From positions 1 to 49,825 of the forward strand of contig CAYWRY010000015.1 of assembly GCA_964460485.1 (NCBI GenBank): a stretch of 49,825 bases of DNA, in the 5' to 3' direction. This DNA is from VGRF01 sp964460485 (lineage in GTDB: Bacteria; Myxococcota_A; UBA9160; UBA6930). Position numbers and translations under genes: made by a program. The number at the start of each line of letters is the position of its first letter. Within the stretch, counting starts at the first letter, position 1. Below the pieces are notes generated by a model that was not told the DNA's origin, did not search any database, and saw only the letters and a program-made list of their open reading frames with translations. Of this stretch, positions 27,591-36,049 are shown piece after piece.

Positions 27591-27708
27591 TCAGAGCGCG
27601 GAGTAGCCACCGTCGGCGACCGGCGCTCCAGCGCGACGGCGCGCGACAGCATCGCGATCGCGCCCTTCGAGGCGCTGGTGGCCGCGTAGCGATCGCCCGC
27701 CACGGAGC
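27591..27708 (-). pseudogene. SDR remnant with internal deletion
   Basis: On the minus strand, the active-site helix of a short-chain dehydrogenase (RYAATSASKGAIAMLS) is followed within about 10 codons, in another frame, by a typical SDR ending (VADGGYSAL then a stop). The 60 or so residues normally between them are gone, as is everything upstream of the YxxxK motif. There is no start codon context. Confidence 0.6.
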
Positions 27709-27758
27709 CACGTCAAGCCGCGCGGCGTGCGCCGAGGGAGGGGAGGGCGCGCGGCGTT

Positions 27759-28808
27759 TCAGCGCGGCGCGCGCGGCGCGCGTGGCTTCCTCGCCCCTGC
27801 CCCTGCCCGCGCGGGCGCGGGGGGTGGCGCCGGCGGCTCGGCGTAGCGGCGCGCCGCGCGAGCCAGCGCGGCCGCCACCTGCGCGCGCAGCGCGGCGGGC
27901 TCCTGCACCTCGGCGTCGGCGCCGAAGGAGAGCACCCAGCTCGCCAGCTCGTCGCCGGCGCCCACCTCCATGGTCAGCTCGATGTCGCCGTTCGCGAGGC
28001 GCACGATCTGCTGCGACGGATGCCAGTCGTGCTCGCGCACGTAGAGGGCGCGGCGCGCGTCGAAGCGGATGCGCACGCGCTCGGGCGGCTCGATCACCAC
28101 GCCGAAGGCCGAGGACGCGCGCGCCTCGAAGTCGAAATCCGCGGGGATCGCGAAGCGCGCCGCCGTCAGCTCCGGCGCCTCGATGCGATCGATGGCGAAG
28201 GTGCGCAGCTCTCCGGAGCGATGGTCGTGGCCGATCGCGTAGAGGCCGCCGCTGCGATACCAGACGCGGTAGGGGTCGAACTCGCGCGCCGCGGTCTCGC
28301 CGGTGCGCGCCGTCGTGTAGCGCATGCGCACCGTGCGGCGCGCGAGCACGGCCTCGTTCAGCGTGCGGATCACGTCGGCGAGATCCGCGTAGCGCTTGTG
28401 CGGGCCGGGCAGCACGCGGAACGACTCGCGCAGCCGGGCGAGGAATCCGGCCAGCTCCGGGCCGAGGCTCGCGCGGATCTTGGCGAGCGCCGACTCGATC
28501 GAGTCGTGAAACACGGTGCCCTCGAGGCTGCGCAGCAGGTCCTCGCTGAAGCCGAGCGCCAGCAGCTCGTCCGGCGTGAAGGGCGCGTCGCCGAGCTCGA
28601 AGCCCTCGATCACCCGGTAGAACACGCGACCGTCGCGGCGCTCGCTGGTGATCGGGAAGCCGGCGAACATGAGCGCGTCGAGATCGCGGTACACCGTACG
28701 GCGGTTGCAGCCGAGCTCCTCGGCCAGCCGCTCCAGCCCGACGCCGAAGCGCGCCTTCGCGAGCAGTTGGATCAGCTTCCACTGCCGCGAAAGTTGCTCC
28801 CCCCGCAT
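27759..28808 (-). CDS. HTH-WYL domain transcriptional regulator (YafY/PafC-like)
   Basis: A 349-aa regulator. The N-terminal winged HTH (residues 5-60; the recognition part contains CNRRTVYRDLDAL) is followed by a linker and a WYL domain around residues 150-230, with FDPYRVWYRSGGLYAIG, then a WCX-type C-terminal domain. The last 30 residues are Pro/Ala/Arg-rich and probably disordered. Proteins of this kind bind ligands or nucleic acid and often control DNA-damage responses or mobile-element defence; the target here is unknown. ATG 28808 is chosen because HTH similarity starts a few residues after it. Confidence 0.9.
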   Translation of the reverse strand: MRGEQLSRQWKLIQLLAKARFGVGLERLAEELGCNRRTVYRDLDALMFAGFPITSERRDGRVFYRVIEGFELGDAPFTPDELLALGFSEDLLRSLEGTVFHDSIESALAKIRASLGPELAGFLARLRESFRVLPGPHKRYADLADVIRTLNEAVLARRTVRMRYTTARTGETAAREFDPYRVWYRSGGLYAIGHDHRSGELRTFAIDRIEAPELTAARFAIPADFDFEARASSAFGVVIEPPERVRIRFDARRALYVREHDWHPSQQIVRLANGDIELTMEVGAGDELASWVLSFGADAEVQEPAALRAQVAAALARAARRYAEPPAPPPAPARAGAGARKPRAPRAPR

Positions 28809-29164
28809 CGCGCCCCCAGCCGCAGGCGCGGAGGAATACCAGCGGATCGAGAACGCTGCCCAGCGCGCACGGTGCAGGAGCACGACCCCGCTTGGGCTAT
28901 CGACGACGCACGCGCTCCGGGCGGCTCGATGCCGCCCGGAGCGCGCCTTCCCTCCCTAGCTCGGTTGCGGCGATCGGACGCGGAGAGCGCGGAGCGGCGG
29001 GCCGGCGGAGCGCAAATCAAGCGCAGCGAGCCCCCGCGACGCCGGCCGCGCGAGCGCCCGCGCAGCGCGGCTCAGCGAGACAGAGGCGGGGCGAGAGGCG
29101 GGGCGAGCGAGCCATTGCGCGCAGCCGCGCCCGGCCCGCCGCTCGGCGCGGACGTCGCAGGAAG
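28809..29164. other. Gene-free spacer
   Basis: This stretch of about 356 bp separates the WYL regulator from efp. It holds a perfect 12-bp tandem duplication (GAGGCGGGGCGA at 29083-29094 and 29095-29106). No gene, RNA or clear promoter is seen. Confidence 0.5.
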
Positions 29165-29728
29165 CTACGACGTCACCCGCTCCACGTACCCGCCCGTCCG
29201 CGTGTCCACCCGAATCTTCTCGCCTTCCTTGATGAACAACGGCACCAGCACCGTCGCGCCCGTCTCGATCTTCGCGGGCTTCGTCGCGCCCGAGGCGGTG
29301 TCGCCCTTCACGCCGGGATCCGTCTGCACGACCTTCGCCACCACGAACGACGGGATCTCGATGCTGATCGGCTGGCCCTTAAAGAGGATCACCGAGACCT
29401 CGGCGTTCTCCTGCAGGTAGTTCTTCGCGTCGCCCACCTGCTTGAGCGGGATCGTGATCTGCTCGTAGCTCTGCTTGTCCATGCAGACGATGCCGTCGGC
29501 CTCGGCGTAGAGGTACTCCATGGTCCGGTCTTCCACGTCCGCCTCGACGACGCGCTCGCCGGCGCGGTAGGTGCGGTCGACCGTCTTGCCCGTGCGCAGG
29601 TTCTTGATCTTCGTGCGCACGAACGCGCCGCCCTTGCCGGGCTTCACGTGCTGGAAGTAGGTCATCACCCACGGATCGCCGTCGATCTCGAGCTTCATCC
29701 CGTTGTGGAAATCGGACGTATCCGGCAT
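29165..29728 (-). CDS. efp: Elongation factor P
   Basis: A 187-aa three-domain EF-P, the factor that rescues ribosomes stalled at polyproline. The tip loop of domain I is KPGKGGAF, with Lys32 at the site modified by beta-lysylation in gamma-proteobacteria. Lysine rather than arginine means a Lys-type factor; whether it is modified cannot be told from this window. OB domains II and III are complete, ending near YVERVTS. The ATG has GGAGA 6 nt upstream. It lies downstream of etfA, with a hairpin between them. Confidence 0.97.
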   Translation of the reverse strand: MPDTSDFHNGMKLEIDGDPWVMTYFQHVKPGKGGAFVRTKIKNLRTGKTVDRTYRAGERVVEADVEDRTMEYLYAEADGIVCMDKQSYEQITIPLKQVGDAKNYLQENAEVSVILFKGQPISIEIPSFVVAKVVQTDPGVKGDTASGATKPAKIETGATVLVPLFIKEGEKIRVDTRTGGYVERVTS

Positions 29729-29751
29729 TCGCGTCTCCGCTGAGAATGCGA

Positions 29752-29771
29752 AACGGGGGCAAGCCCCCGTT
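29752..29771 (-). terminator. Terminator-like hairpin between etfA and efp
   Basis: An 8-bp stem (29752-29759 with 29764-29771) and a CAAG loop are followed on the minus strand by a short GTTTCG stretch. It lies 54 nt past the etfA stop, so it probably ends or attenuates the ETF message before efp. Confidence 0.55.
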
Positions 29772-29824
29772 CGCGTCGTGTTTCCGCAGGTACGTGGCGA
29801 CGCCCGTGCATCGCCGGTCGCGCG

Positions 29825-30772
29825 CTAAGCCTTCGCGGCCTTCACGGCCGCGGTGAGTTTCGGCACGATCTCGAAGAGATCGCCCACCACGCCGAGCTGC
29901 GCGACCTCGAAGATCGGCGCGTCGGGGTCCTTGTTGATGGCGATGATGTAGTTGGCGCCCTTCATGCCGACGAGGTGCTGGATCGCGCCGCTGATTCCGC
30001 AGGCGACGTACAGCTTCGGCGTGACGATCTGGCCCGAGGACCCGACCTGATACTCGTGGGGCAGCCAGCCCGCGTCGACGACGGGGCGCGAGGCGCCCAT
30101 CTGACCGCCGAGTGCGTCGGCGAGCGGCTTGATCACCTCGGCGAACTTCTCCGGCGCGCCCACACCGCGGCCACCCGAGACGATGATCTCGGCCTTGGTG
30201 AGGTCGTGGCCCTTGGCCGCGGCCACCTTCGTCTCCACGAACTTCGCCTGGAGGTCGGCGAGCTCGACCGAGAGCTTCTCGGTCTTGCCGTCGCTCGCGC
30301 CCTCGAAGGCTTTGCACGCGCCCGGCTGGACGGTCACCACCGTGAGCGCCGCGCTCGAGACGACGCGCGCGTCGAGCTTGCCGTTGAACACGCGGCGCAC
30401 GAATGCGCCGTCTGCGTAGTTGAAGGCGTCCGAGACGAAGCCCGCATCGAGCGCGGCAGCGACGCGCCCAGCGCAGTCCCAGCCCGACGGCGTGTTGGAG
30501 ATCAGCACCGTGCTCGCTCCCGAAGCCTTCACCGCGGCCTTGATCGCGCGCGTCCAGCCGTCGACGTTGTAGTTCGCGAGCGCTGCGTCGTCGGCGACGT
30601 AGACGGTGCCGGCGCCCTTCTTCGCGAAGTCCTCGGCGGCGGCAGCGCAGCCGCTGCCGATCAGGAGGCCGCGGAGATCGCCGCCGATCTTCTTGGCGAA
30701 CGCCACCAGCTCGAAGCTGGCCTCGCGCACCGCGCCCTTCTGGATCTCACCCACGACGAGTATCGTGCTCAT
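29825..30772 (-). CDS. etfA: Electron transfer flavoprotein alpha subunit
   Basis: A 315-aa FAD-binding subunit that takes electrons from acyl-CoA dehydrogenases. The C-terminal FAD domain shows IVSGGRGVGAPEKF, the GSSGQIVTPKLYVACGISG region and the adenine-binding INKDPDAPIFE motif. The N-terminal domain I is normal. The ATG has GGAGGA 8 nt upstream. It follows etfB by 26 bp and completes the ETF pair, consistent with beta-oxidation and the acyl-CoA enzymes elsewhere in the window. Confidence 0.97.
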   Translation of the reverse strand: MSTILVVGEIQKGAVREASFELVAFAKKIGGDLRGLLIGSGCAAAAEDFAKKGAGTVYVADDAALANYNVDGWTRAIKAAVKASGASTVLISNTPSGWDCAGRVAAALDAGFVSDAFNYADGAFVRRVFNGKLDARVVSSAALTVVTVQPGACKAFEGASDGKTEKLSVELADLQAKFVETKVAAAKGHDLTKAEIIVSGGRGVGAPEKFAEVIKPLADALGGQMGASRPVVDAGWLPHEYQVGSSGQIVTPKLYVACGISGAIQHLVGMKGANYIIAINKDPDAPIFEVAQLGVVGDLFEIVPKLTAAVKAAKA

Positions 30773-30798
30773 CGAATCGCTCCTCCGGTCGTCCTCGG

Positions 30799-31584
30799 TT
30801 AGAGGAGACCGAGCTCCTTGATCTTGCCGACGAGCCCGGTCACGACCTCGTCCGTGGAACCCTTCAGAATCTGCGCACCCGAGCCCTTGGGCGGCGCGTA
30901 GATCTTCTGGAGCTTCACCTTGGCGGCGGCGGCGCCGACCTGGCCCACGAGGCCGAGATCGGCCGCGGTCTTCACGTCGATCGGCTTCTTCTTCGCGGCC
31001 ATGATGCCCTTCAGCGACGCGTAGCGGACCTGGTTCAGGCCCGTCTGCACGGCCAGCACGCAGGGCGTGCTCAGCTCCACGACTTCGATCGCGCCGCCAT
31101 CGAGCTCGCGCTCGACGCGGAAGCCGCTCGCCGTCTTCTCTTCCTTCACGACGCCGGTCGCGCTCGGGGCGCCGAGCAGCTCGGCGAGCATCGGGCCCAC
31201 GGCCGAGGCGTTCGAGTCGTCGCTCATCAGGCCGAGGAAGACTGCGTCGCAGCCGACGCTCTTCGCGACCGCGGCGAGCGTGCGCGCCACGCCGAGTGCG
31301 TCGCTGCCGTCGACCGCGGCGTCCTTCACGTGCACGGCGCGGTCCGCGCCCATGCCGAGGGCGGTGCGCAGCGCCTGGGTCACGCGCTCGGGACCGATCG
31401 AGGCGACGATCACCTCGGTCGCCGTGCCCGCGTCCTTCAGCCGCAGCGCCTCTTCGAGCGCGAAGCTGTCGTAGCTGTTGATCTCGAACTTGATGCCGTC
31501 TTCCTTGATCCAGGTGCCGTCGACCGTGATGTCGAGGCGCGCGTCCTGATGCGGCACCTGCTTCAAGCAAACGAGGATCTTCAT
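30799..31584 (-). CDS. etfB: Electron transfer flavoprotein beta subunit
   Basis: A 261-aa AMP-binding ETF subunit. The N-terminus MKILVCLKQVPHQDARL is typical, and the recognition loop for acyl-CoA dehydrogenases is in RYASLKGIMAAKKKP. The nucleotide-binding loop DGSDALGVARTLA is intact. GGAGA precedes the ATG. It is the first gene of etfB-etfA; the 160-bp upstream spacer should carry the promoter. Confidence 0.97.
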   Translation of the reverse strand: MKILVCLKQVPHQDARLDITVDGTWIKEDGIKFEINSYDSFALEEALRLKDAGTATEVIVASIGPERVTQALRTALGMGADRAVHVKDAAVDGSDALGVARTLAAVAKSVGCDAVFLGLMSDDSNASAVGPMLAELLGAPSATGVVKEEKTASGFRVERELDGGAIEVVELSTPCVLAVQTGLNQVRYASLKGIMAAKKKPIDVKTAADLGLVGQVGAAAAKVKLQKIYAPPKGSGAQILKGSTDEVVTGLVGKIKELGLL

Positions 31585-31728
31585 GGTGCTCGTTCTCCGT
31601 CAGAGGTTCGCTCGGACCCCGAGGAGGCTGGGCGCGCGGCGACGCGCGAAAGCACCGGTGGGGGGCCGAAAGGCGGCGCGCACGGTACCGGACGAGGCGA
31701 AAACTTCAACGCAGCGCGTCGAGAAAGA

Positions 31729-31750
31729 CGTAAGGAATCGGGACCTTACG
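31729..31750 (-). terminator. Intrinsic terminator at the end of the MFS gene
   Basis: CGTAAGG and CCTTACG (31729-31735 and 31744-31750) form a 7-bp stem with an 8-nt loop. On the minus strand it is followed by TCTTTCTC. The MFS stop codon (31746-31748) lies inside the stem. Confidence 0.65.
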
Positions 31751-33113
31751 CCCGCGACGCCGCGCGCGCATCCAGCGCTTGCCGCACCTCGTCGTGCCGC
31801 GCGCGCGTCAGCGAGAAGCGCGTGAAGAGCAGGGCGCCGAAGCCGTAGCCGAGCAGGGGCATGCCGCCCAGCAGGAAGACCATCGTGCCGCGCACGAGCG
31901 GTGTCTGCTCAGCGAGGTTCGGCACGTAGCCCGCGAAGTGCAGCGCGAAGCCCGCCGAGCTGGCGAGCAGCGCGTTGCCGAGCTTGTTGACGAAGCTCCA
32001 GGCGGCGAAATAGGCGCCTTCCTTGCGCTCGCCGGTGCGCAGCTCGTCGAGGTCGATCACGTCGGCCTTGAGCGACTGGCCGATCGAGTTGCCGCAAGCC
32101 TGGGCGCTGCCGGCGAGTGTGCCCGAGACGACCATCAGCAGCCAGTCGCCTTCGCCGAGGAAGAGCAGCATTCCGAAGCCGACCCCGGCCTGCACCATCG
32201 CGAACAGCCAGAGCCGCTGCTTCTCGATGCGACGCGCGAGCACCACCCACACCGGGATGGCGAGGAGGGTGGAGCCGACGAAGACGCCGAGCATCGCGGT
32301 GGTGAGGTGCGGAGTCTTCATCACGTACTCGGTCACGTAGGGCACGAGCACCGAGAGTCCGCCGACGCCGATCGCCTCGATGAAAAACACCGTGATCAGG
32401 AGGCGCGCCTCGCGGTTGCCCCACACGTCGCCGAGCGCGCGCGCGATCGAGACGCCGCCGCGCCCCTGATAGTCGACGCGCTCCCTGGGCAGCAGCGGCA
32501 ACAGCGCGAAGATGGCGAGCGCGGTGCCGCCGCCGACCGCCGCCGCGAAGACGCTCGCGGACGCGCGGCCGTTCTCCGGATGCCCGACGGCGCCGACCAT
32601 TGCGAAGGCCAGCGCGAGGCCGATCGCCCGCACGAAGTACTTGAGCCCGAACACCCGATTGCGCGACTGCGGGTCGTGCGTGAGCTCGACGCCCCAGGCG
32701 GCGTGCGGAACGTCGAAGGCCGTCAGCGCCGTGTAGAAGCCGAACACCGACACGGCCACCCACGCGGAGAGGGCGAGTCCGTGCAGTGCCGAGGGTGGCG
32801 ACCAAGTCATCCAGGTGAACGCGGCGAAGGGCAGCGCACAGCCGAGCAGCCATGCGCGGCGACGCCCGATGCGCGCGCGCGTGCGATCGCTGAAGGAGCC
32901 GACCAGCGGATCCGCGAGGGCGTTCCAGACCTTCGCCGCGAGGAAGATCCCGCCCATCGCGAGCGCGGGAACGCCGAGGCGATCGGTCGCGAACTTCAAG
33001 TACAACACGACGAACAGCGTGGAGGCCGCGCTCACGCCGACGGCGGGTAGCGCGTACGCGACTAGCGTGCGCCAGGGGAGTACGTCGAGCGGGGTCGCGC
33101 CAGGGATCGTCAT
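31746..33113 (-). CDS. MFS transporter, glycoside-pentoside-hexuronide (GPH) cation symporter type
   Basis: A 455-aa polytopic membrane protein with 12 hydrophobic helices. The N-half motif ADPLVGSFSDRTRARIGRR, just after helix 2, is the GPH signature, and the DVPHAAWGVELT segment after helix 4 fits as well. Members carry sugars or glycosides with Na+ or H+; related MelB-like proteins in this kind of genome have unknown cargo. The start lies 10 bp after the MBL-fold gene stop, with no ribosome binding site of its own, suggesting coupling. Confidence 0.88.
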   Translation of the reverse strand: MTIPGATPLDVLPWRTLVAYALPAVGVSAASTLFVVLYLKFATDRLGVPALAMGGIFLAAKVWNALADPLVGSFSDRTRARIGRRRAWLLGCALPFAAFTWMTWSPPSALHGLALSAWVAVSVFGFYTALTAFDVPHAAWGVELTHDPQSRNRVFGLKYFVRAIGLALAFAMVGAVGHPENGRASASVFAAAVGGGTALAIFALLPLLPRERVDYQGRGGVSIARALGDVWGNREARLLITVFFIEAIGVGGLSVLVPYVTEYVMKTPHLTTAMLGVFVGSTLLAIPVWVVLARRIEKQRLWLFAMVQAGVGFGMLLFLGEGDWLLMVVSGTLAGSAQACGNSIGQSLKADVIDLDELRTGERKEGAYFAAWSFVNKLGNALLASSAGFALHFAGYVPNLAEQTPLVRGTMVFLLGGMPLLGYGFGALLFTRFSLTRARHDEVRQALDARAASRA

Positions 33114-33123
33114 GGGTCTGCGA

Positions 33124-33816
33124 CTAAGCGCCCATGAACATCAAGAAGTCGTCGAGCGACGCGGCGCGCAGGTAGGGGTTCCTGCGCTTCTGCTCGCCCA
33201 GCGGGCCGTAGGGCTCCGACGCGTAGAAGTGGCCCGGGTAGAGCAGCGTGTCGTCGGGCAGCTTCTTCAGCTGGTTGTGCAGGCTGTCGTACATCTGCGC
33301 GGGATCGCTCCCGGGCAGGTCGACGCGCCCGCAGCTGCCGAGAAAGAGCGTGTCGCCGCTGACGAGCTTGCCCGGGGCGCCCGCTTCCTCGACCAGGAAG
33401 CACTGCGAGCCGGGGGTGTGCCCCGGCGTGTGGAGCAGGCGAACCGAGATGCCGCCCAGGGCGAGGGCGTCTCCGCCGGCGTGGCGCACGAGGTCGCCCT
33501 CCGAGAGGCCGGTGACCTTGCGCAAACCGTCGGCCTCGCGCGCGTTCACGTGCACGGGCACGGGCGCGCGCACCATCAGCCGCGCGAGGCCCTCGATCTC
33601 CATGCCGAAGATGCGGCCGCCCACGTGGTCCTGGTGGTAGTGCGTGACGAGCGCGCCGGCGACGCGCATGCCGTCTTGCTCGGCGCGGTCGACGAGCGCG
33701 TCGACCGCCCAGGCGGGATCCACCAGCAGACACTCGCGCGTCGACTTCGAACCGATCAAGTAGGCGAAGTTCTGCATCTCGCCGACCGCGAGCTGGTGGA
33801 AGTAGAGATCGCTCAT
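33124..33816 (-). CDS. MBL-fold metallo-hydrolase (glyoxalase II-like)
   Basis: A 230-aa metallo-beta-lactamase fold hydrolase. Metal motifs are THYHQDHVGG, HTPGHTPGS, SGDTLFLG and YPGHFY. This resembles the glyoxalase II branch but lacks the glutathione-binding C-terminal domain of true GloB, so the thioester or other substrate is open. GGAGG lies 9 nt before the ATG. It is between a Rieske protein gene and an MFS gene on the same strand. A second, full-length GloB-type enzyme occurs at 38656. Confidence 0.9.
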   Translation of the reverse strand: MSDLYFHQLAVGEMQNFAYLIGSKSTRECLLVDPAWAVDALVDRAEQDGMRVAGALVTHYHQDHVGGRIFGMEIEGLARLMVRAPVPVHVNAREADGLRKVTGLSEGDLVRHAGGDALALGGISVRLLHTPGHTPGSQCFLVEEAGAPGKLVSGDTLFLGSCGRVDLPGSDPAQMYDSLHNQLKKLPDDTLLYPGHFYASEPYGPLGEQKRRNPYLRAASLDDFLMFMGA

Positions 33817-33868
33817 CCGCTGCGCCTCCGAGTCCGCGCAGGGTGGTGCGGACTGCGCGGGGCCGCAA

Positions 33869-34174
33869 TCAATCCGGCAGCTCGATGCGCAGCGTGTCGC
33901 CGTCGAGCTCGACGCGATGGACGCGCAGCGGTGCGCCGTCGTCCAGACCCGCGCCGGTGCGCACGTCGTAGGCGAAGCCGTGGATCGGGCAGATCACGCA
34001 CTCGCGCTCGACCAGGCCCTCGCCGAGGTTGCCGCCCGCGTGCGGGCAGATGCCGTCCACGGCGAAGTAGCCGCTCGCGGTGCGACCGACCGCGAGCAGC
34101 CGGCCCGCGACGGTGAAGGGCAGCACCGCGCCCTCGCAGATGCGCGACGCGGGGGAGAGGGTGTGCCAACCCAT
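33869..34174 (-). CDS. Rieske [2Fe-2S] ferredoxin-type protein
   Basis: A 101-aa small Rieske protein. The cluster ligands are in ICPHAGG (Cys and His) and CVICPIHGFAYD (Cys and His). Small soluble Rieske ferredoxins pass electrons to ring-hydroxylating oxygenases or serve as nitrite reductase small subunits; none of those partners is adjacent. It lies 52 bp before the MBL-fold gene and may be co-transcribed with it. Confidence 0.92.
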   Translation of the reverse strand: MGWHTLSPASRICEGAVLPFTVAGRLLAVGRTASGYFAVDGICPHAGGNLGEGLVERECVICPIHGFAYDVRTGAGLDDGAPLRVHRVELDGDTLRIELPD

Positions 34175-34207
34175 TCGAGCTTCGCTCGGCCGCTCACGGG
34201 GCGCGCG

Positions 34208-34921
34208 CTACGCGTTCCCGAGCGTCTTGCGCACCCAAGTCTCGAGCACGGCGAGCACCTCGCGGTTCACCTCGTCCTGCGTGCGCGGGCCCTTCTTCGG
34301 CACGTGGAGTTGGTGGTCGGCTTCCTCGACGACGTGCAGCTGCACGGGGGCGCCGACGCGGGTGAGCGTCTTGCGCAGCGCGGGCAGCTCGCAGTGGCGG
34401 TCCTTCGAGCCCTGCACGAACAGCATCGGCGTGATGATGCGGTAGAGCCGCTCGTCGCGGACGTCCTTGGGATCGCCCTGCTTGTGCAGCGGATAGCCGA
34501 GGAAGAAGAGACCCTGAATGCGCATGCGCGTCGTGGCGGCGTGCGCGGCGGCGATCGCACCCGCATTCTTGCCGCCGGCGAACACGTAGGCGGGCGCGGC
34601 GCTGGGATCCTGCGAGAGCACCTGCATCGCTGCCTGGTAGGTCCGCACCAGCACCAGCGGCTCGTCGGGCTTCTTCTTCTCCGCGACCATGTACGGCATC
34701 GGGAAGCGCAGCGTGAGGTACTTCCGCTCGGTCAGCGCCTTCTGCAGCGTGTCGAGCAGCGGATCTTCGTCCAAGGAGGCCTGCGCGATCACGACCGACA
34801 CGCGCGCGCCGGTCGGCCACCACTCCGGAACGCCGAGGCGCCCTGTCACAGAGTCGAGCCCGTGGACGGCCTCGGCGAGCGGAATCTTGATCGGCTCGTA
34901 CTGGGGTGCGGATTCGGCCAA
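34208..34921 (-). CDS. Tex30/KANL3-type alpha/beta hydrolase lacking the nucleophile Ser
   Basis: A 237-aa protein of the Tex30/KANL3-like alpha/beta hydrolase family (dienelactone hydrolase clan). The fold is complete: the later acid Asp is in VQGSKDRHC and the base His in EEADHQLHV. At the nucleophile elbow, where relatives have G-x-S-x-G, the sequence reads GGKNAGA, with Asn in place of Ser. It therefore probably does not hydrolyse esters in the normal way. TTG 34921 is chosen because AGAGGA lies about 8 nt upstream. It is divergent from the epimerase gene at 35117. Confidence 0.75.
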   Translation of the reverse strand: MAESAPQYEPIKIPLAEAVHGLDSVTGRLGVPEWWPTGARVSVVIAQASLDEDPLLDTLQKALTERKYLTLRFPMPYMVAEKKKPDEPLVLVRTYQAAMQVLSQDPSAAPAYVFAGGKNAGAIAAAHAATTRMRIQGLFFLGYPLHKQGDPKDVRDERLYRIITPMLFVQGSKDRHCELPALRKTLTRVGAPVQLHVVEEADHQLHVPKKGPRTQDEVNREVLAVLETWVRKTLGNA

Positions 34922-35116
34922 GCGCCCATCCTCTGCACGGAGGCGTGTCGTGACGTGCGTCGCGGCCCCGGGGGGCGACGGGCGGGCGAACCTTACCGAC
35001 TCGAACCTGCAAGTGGAAGTGCGCCTTCCGCGAGATTCGGGCCACTCCTGCGTTGCTCCATTCGTTCCGATGAGGCTCGCTCGCGCCAGGAGCGGCACGA
35101 CGCCCCGAGGGCCGTC

Positions 35117-36049
35117 ATGAACAAGGTGCTGATCACCGGGATCTCGGCACCGCTGGGCCGGCTGCTCGCCCGGCGGCTCGCGGCGACCGGGCCGGTGTGC
35201 GGCGTCGACGCGCGACCCTGGGCCGGCCGGCCGCGCGAGATCGCGGTCCACGTCGCCGACCTGCGCAAGCGCGAGTTCGAGGAAGTCATGCGCACCGAGC
35301 GGCCCGCCGCGGTGGTGCACCTGGGCATACGTCGCGAGCTGCGCGGCGACGCGCGGGCGCGGCACGACGTGAACGTGCGCGGCACGAAACGCCTGCTCGA
35401 CCACTGCACTGCGTACGGCGTGCGGCAGCTCGTGGTGATCTCCACCAGCACCGTCTACGGCGCGGCTCCAGAGAACCCGCTCTACATGCGCGAGGACGAG
35501 CCGCTCTCCGCCAGCCGCAGCTACCCGGAGATCCGCGACCGCGTCGAAGTGGACGCCCTGGCGAGCGCATTCGTCTGGCGGGTCGCGGAGGTGCGCACGG
35601 CCGTGCTGCGGCCCGTGCACGTACTCGGCCCGCACTCGACGGGAATGATGGCCGACTATCTGCGCCGGCTGCGTCCACCCAGCGTGCTCGGCTACGACCC
35701 GCTGGTGCAGGTGATCCACGAGGACGACTGGGCGGAGGCGATCGCGCTCTCCCTGACCCGCGAGGTGCGCGGCGTCTTCAACGTGACGGGCGGGGGTCAG
35801 GTGCCCCTGCGCACGGCCATCGCCGAGATGGGCAGCGAGCCGCTGGCGTTGCCCGAGTTCGTGATGCGGCCGTGGATCCGCGCGAGCTTCGCGACGGGCC
35901 TCTTGCCCTGGCCGGAGGGCGCGATCGATTACTTGAAGTTCCCAGTCACCGTGTCGGGCGAGGCCTTCGCGCTGGCCACGGGCTGGAAGCCGTTGTTTTC
36001 GCTCGAGGAAACCTTCGCCGCCCACCGCGAGCGCAGGAGCGAGCCGTGA
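35117..36049 (+). CDS. NAD-dependent epimerase family protein with altered catalytic motif
   Basis: A 310-aa extended SDR-like protein. The dinucleotide motif ITGISAPLG is slightly degenerate, and STSTVYGA supplies the active-site Ser region. The YxxxK motif appears as YPEIR, so the catalytic Lys is replaced by Arg. The C-terminal half keeps VIHEDDWAEAIAL and FNVTGGG, as in nucleotide-sugar epimerases. GAGGG lies 7 nt before the ATG. Its stop overlaps the start of an acyltransferase gene (GTGA), and this coupling suggests a joint role in lipid or envelope metabolism. Confidence 0.85.
   Translation: MNKVLITGISAPLGRLLARRLAATGPVCGVDARPWAGRPREIAVHVADLRKREFEEVMRTERPAAVVHLGIRRELRGDARARHDVNVRGTKRLLDHCTAYGVRQLVVISTSTVYGAAPENPLYMREDEPLSASRSYPEIRDRVEVDALASAFVWRVAEVRTAVLRPVHVLGPHSTGMMADYLRRLRPPSVLGYDPLVQVIHEDDWAEAIALSLTREVRGVFNVTGGGQVPLRTAIAEMGSEPLALPEFVMRPWIRASFATGLLPWPEGAIDYLKFPVTVSGEAFALATGWKPLFSLEETFAAHRERRSEP

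Noticed and set aside
29083..29106. 12-bp tandem duplication as a CRISPR or iteron
   Set aside because: Only two head-to-tail copies, with no spacer and no further units.
33124..33816. Beta-lactamase
   Set aside because: The metal motifs are those of the glyoxalase II-like branch and there is no signal peptide, so an antibiotic-degrading role is not supported.
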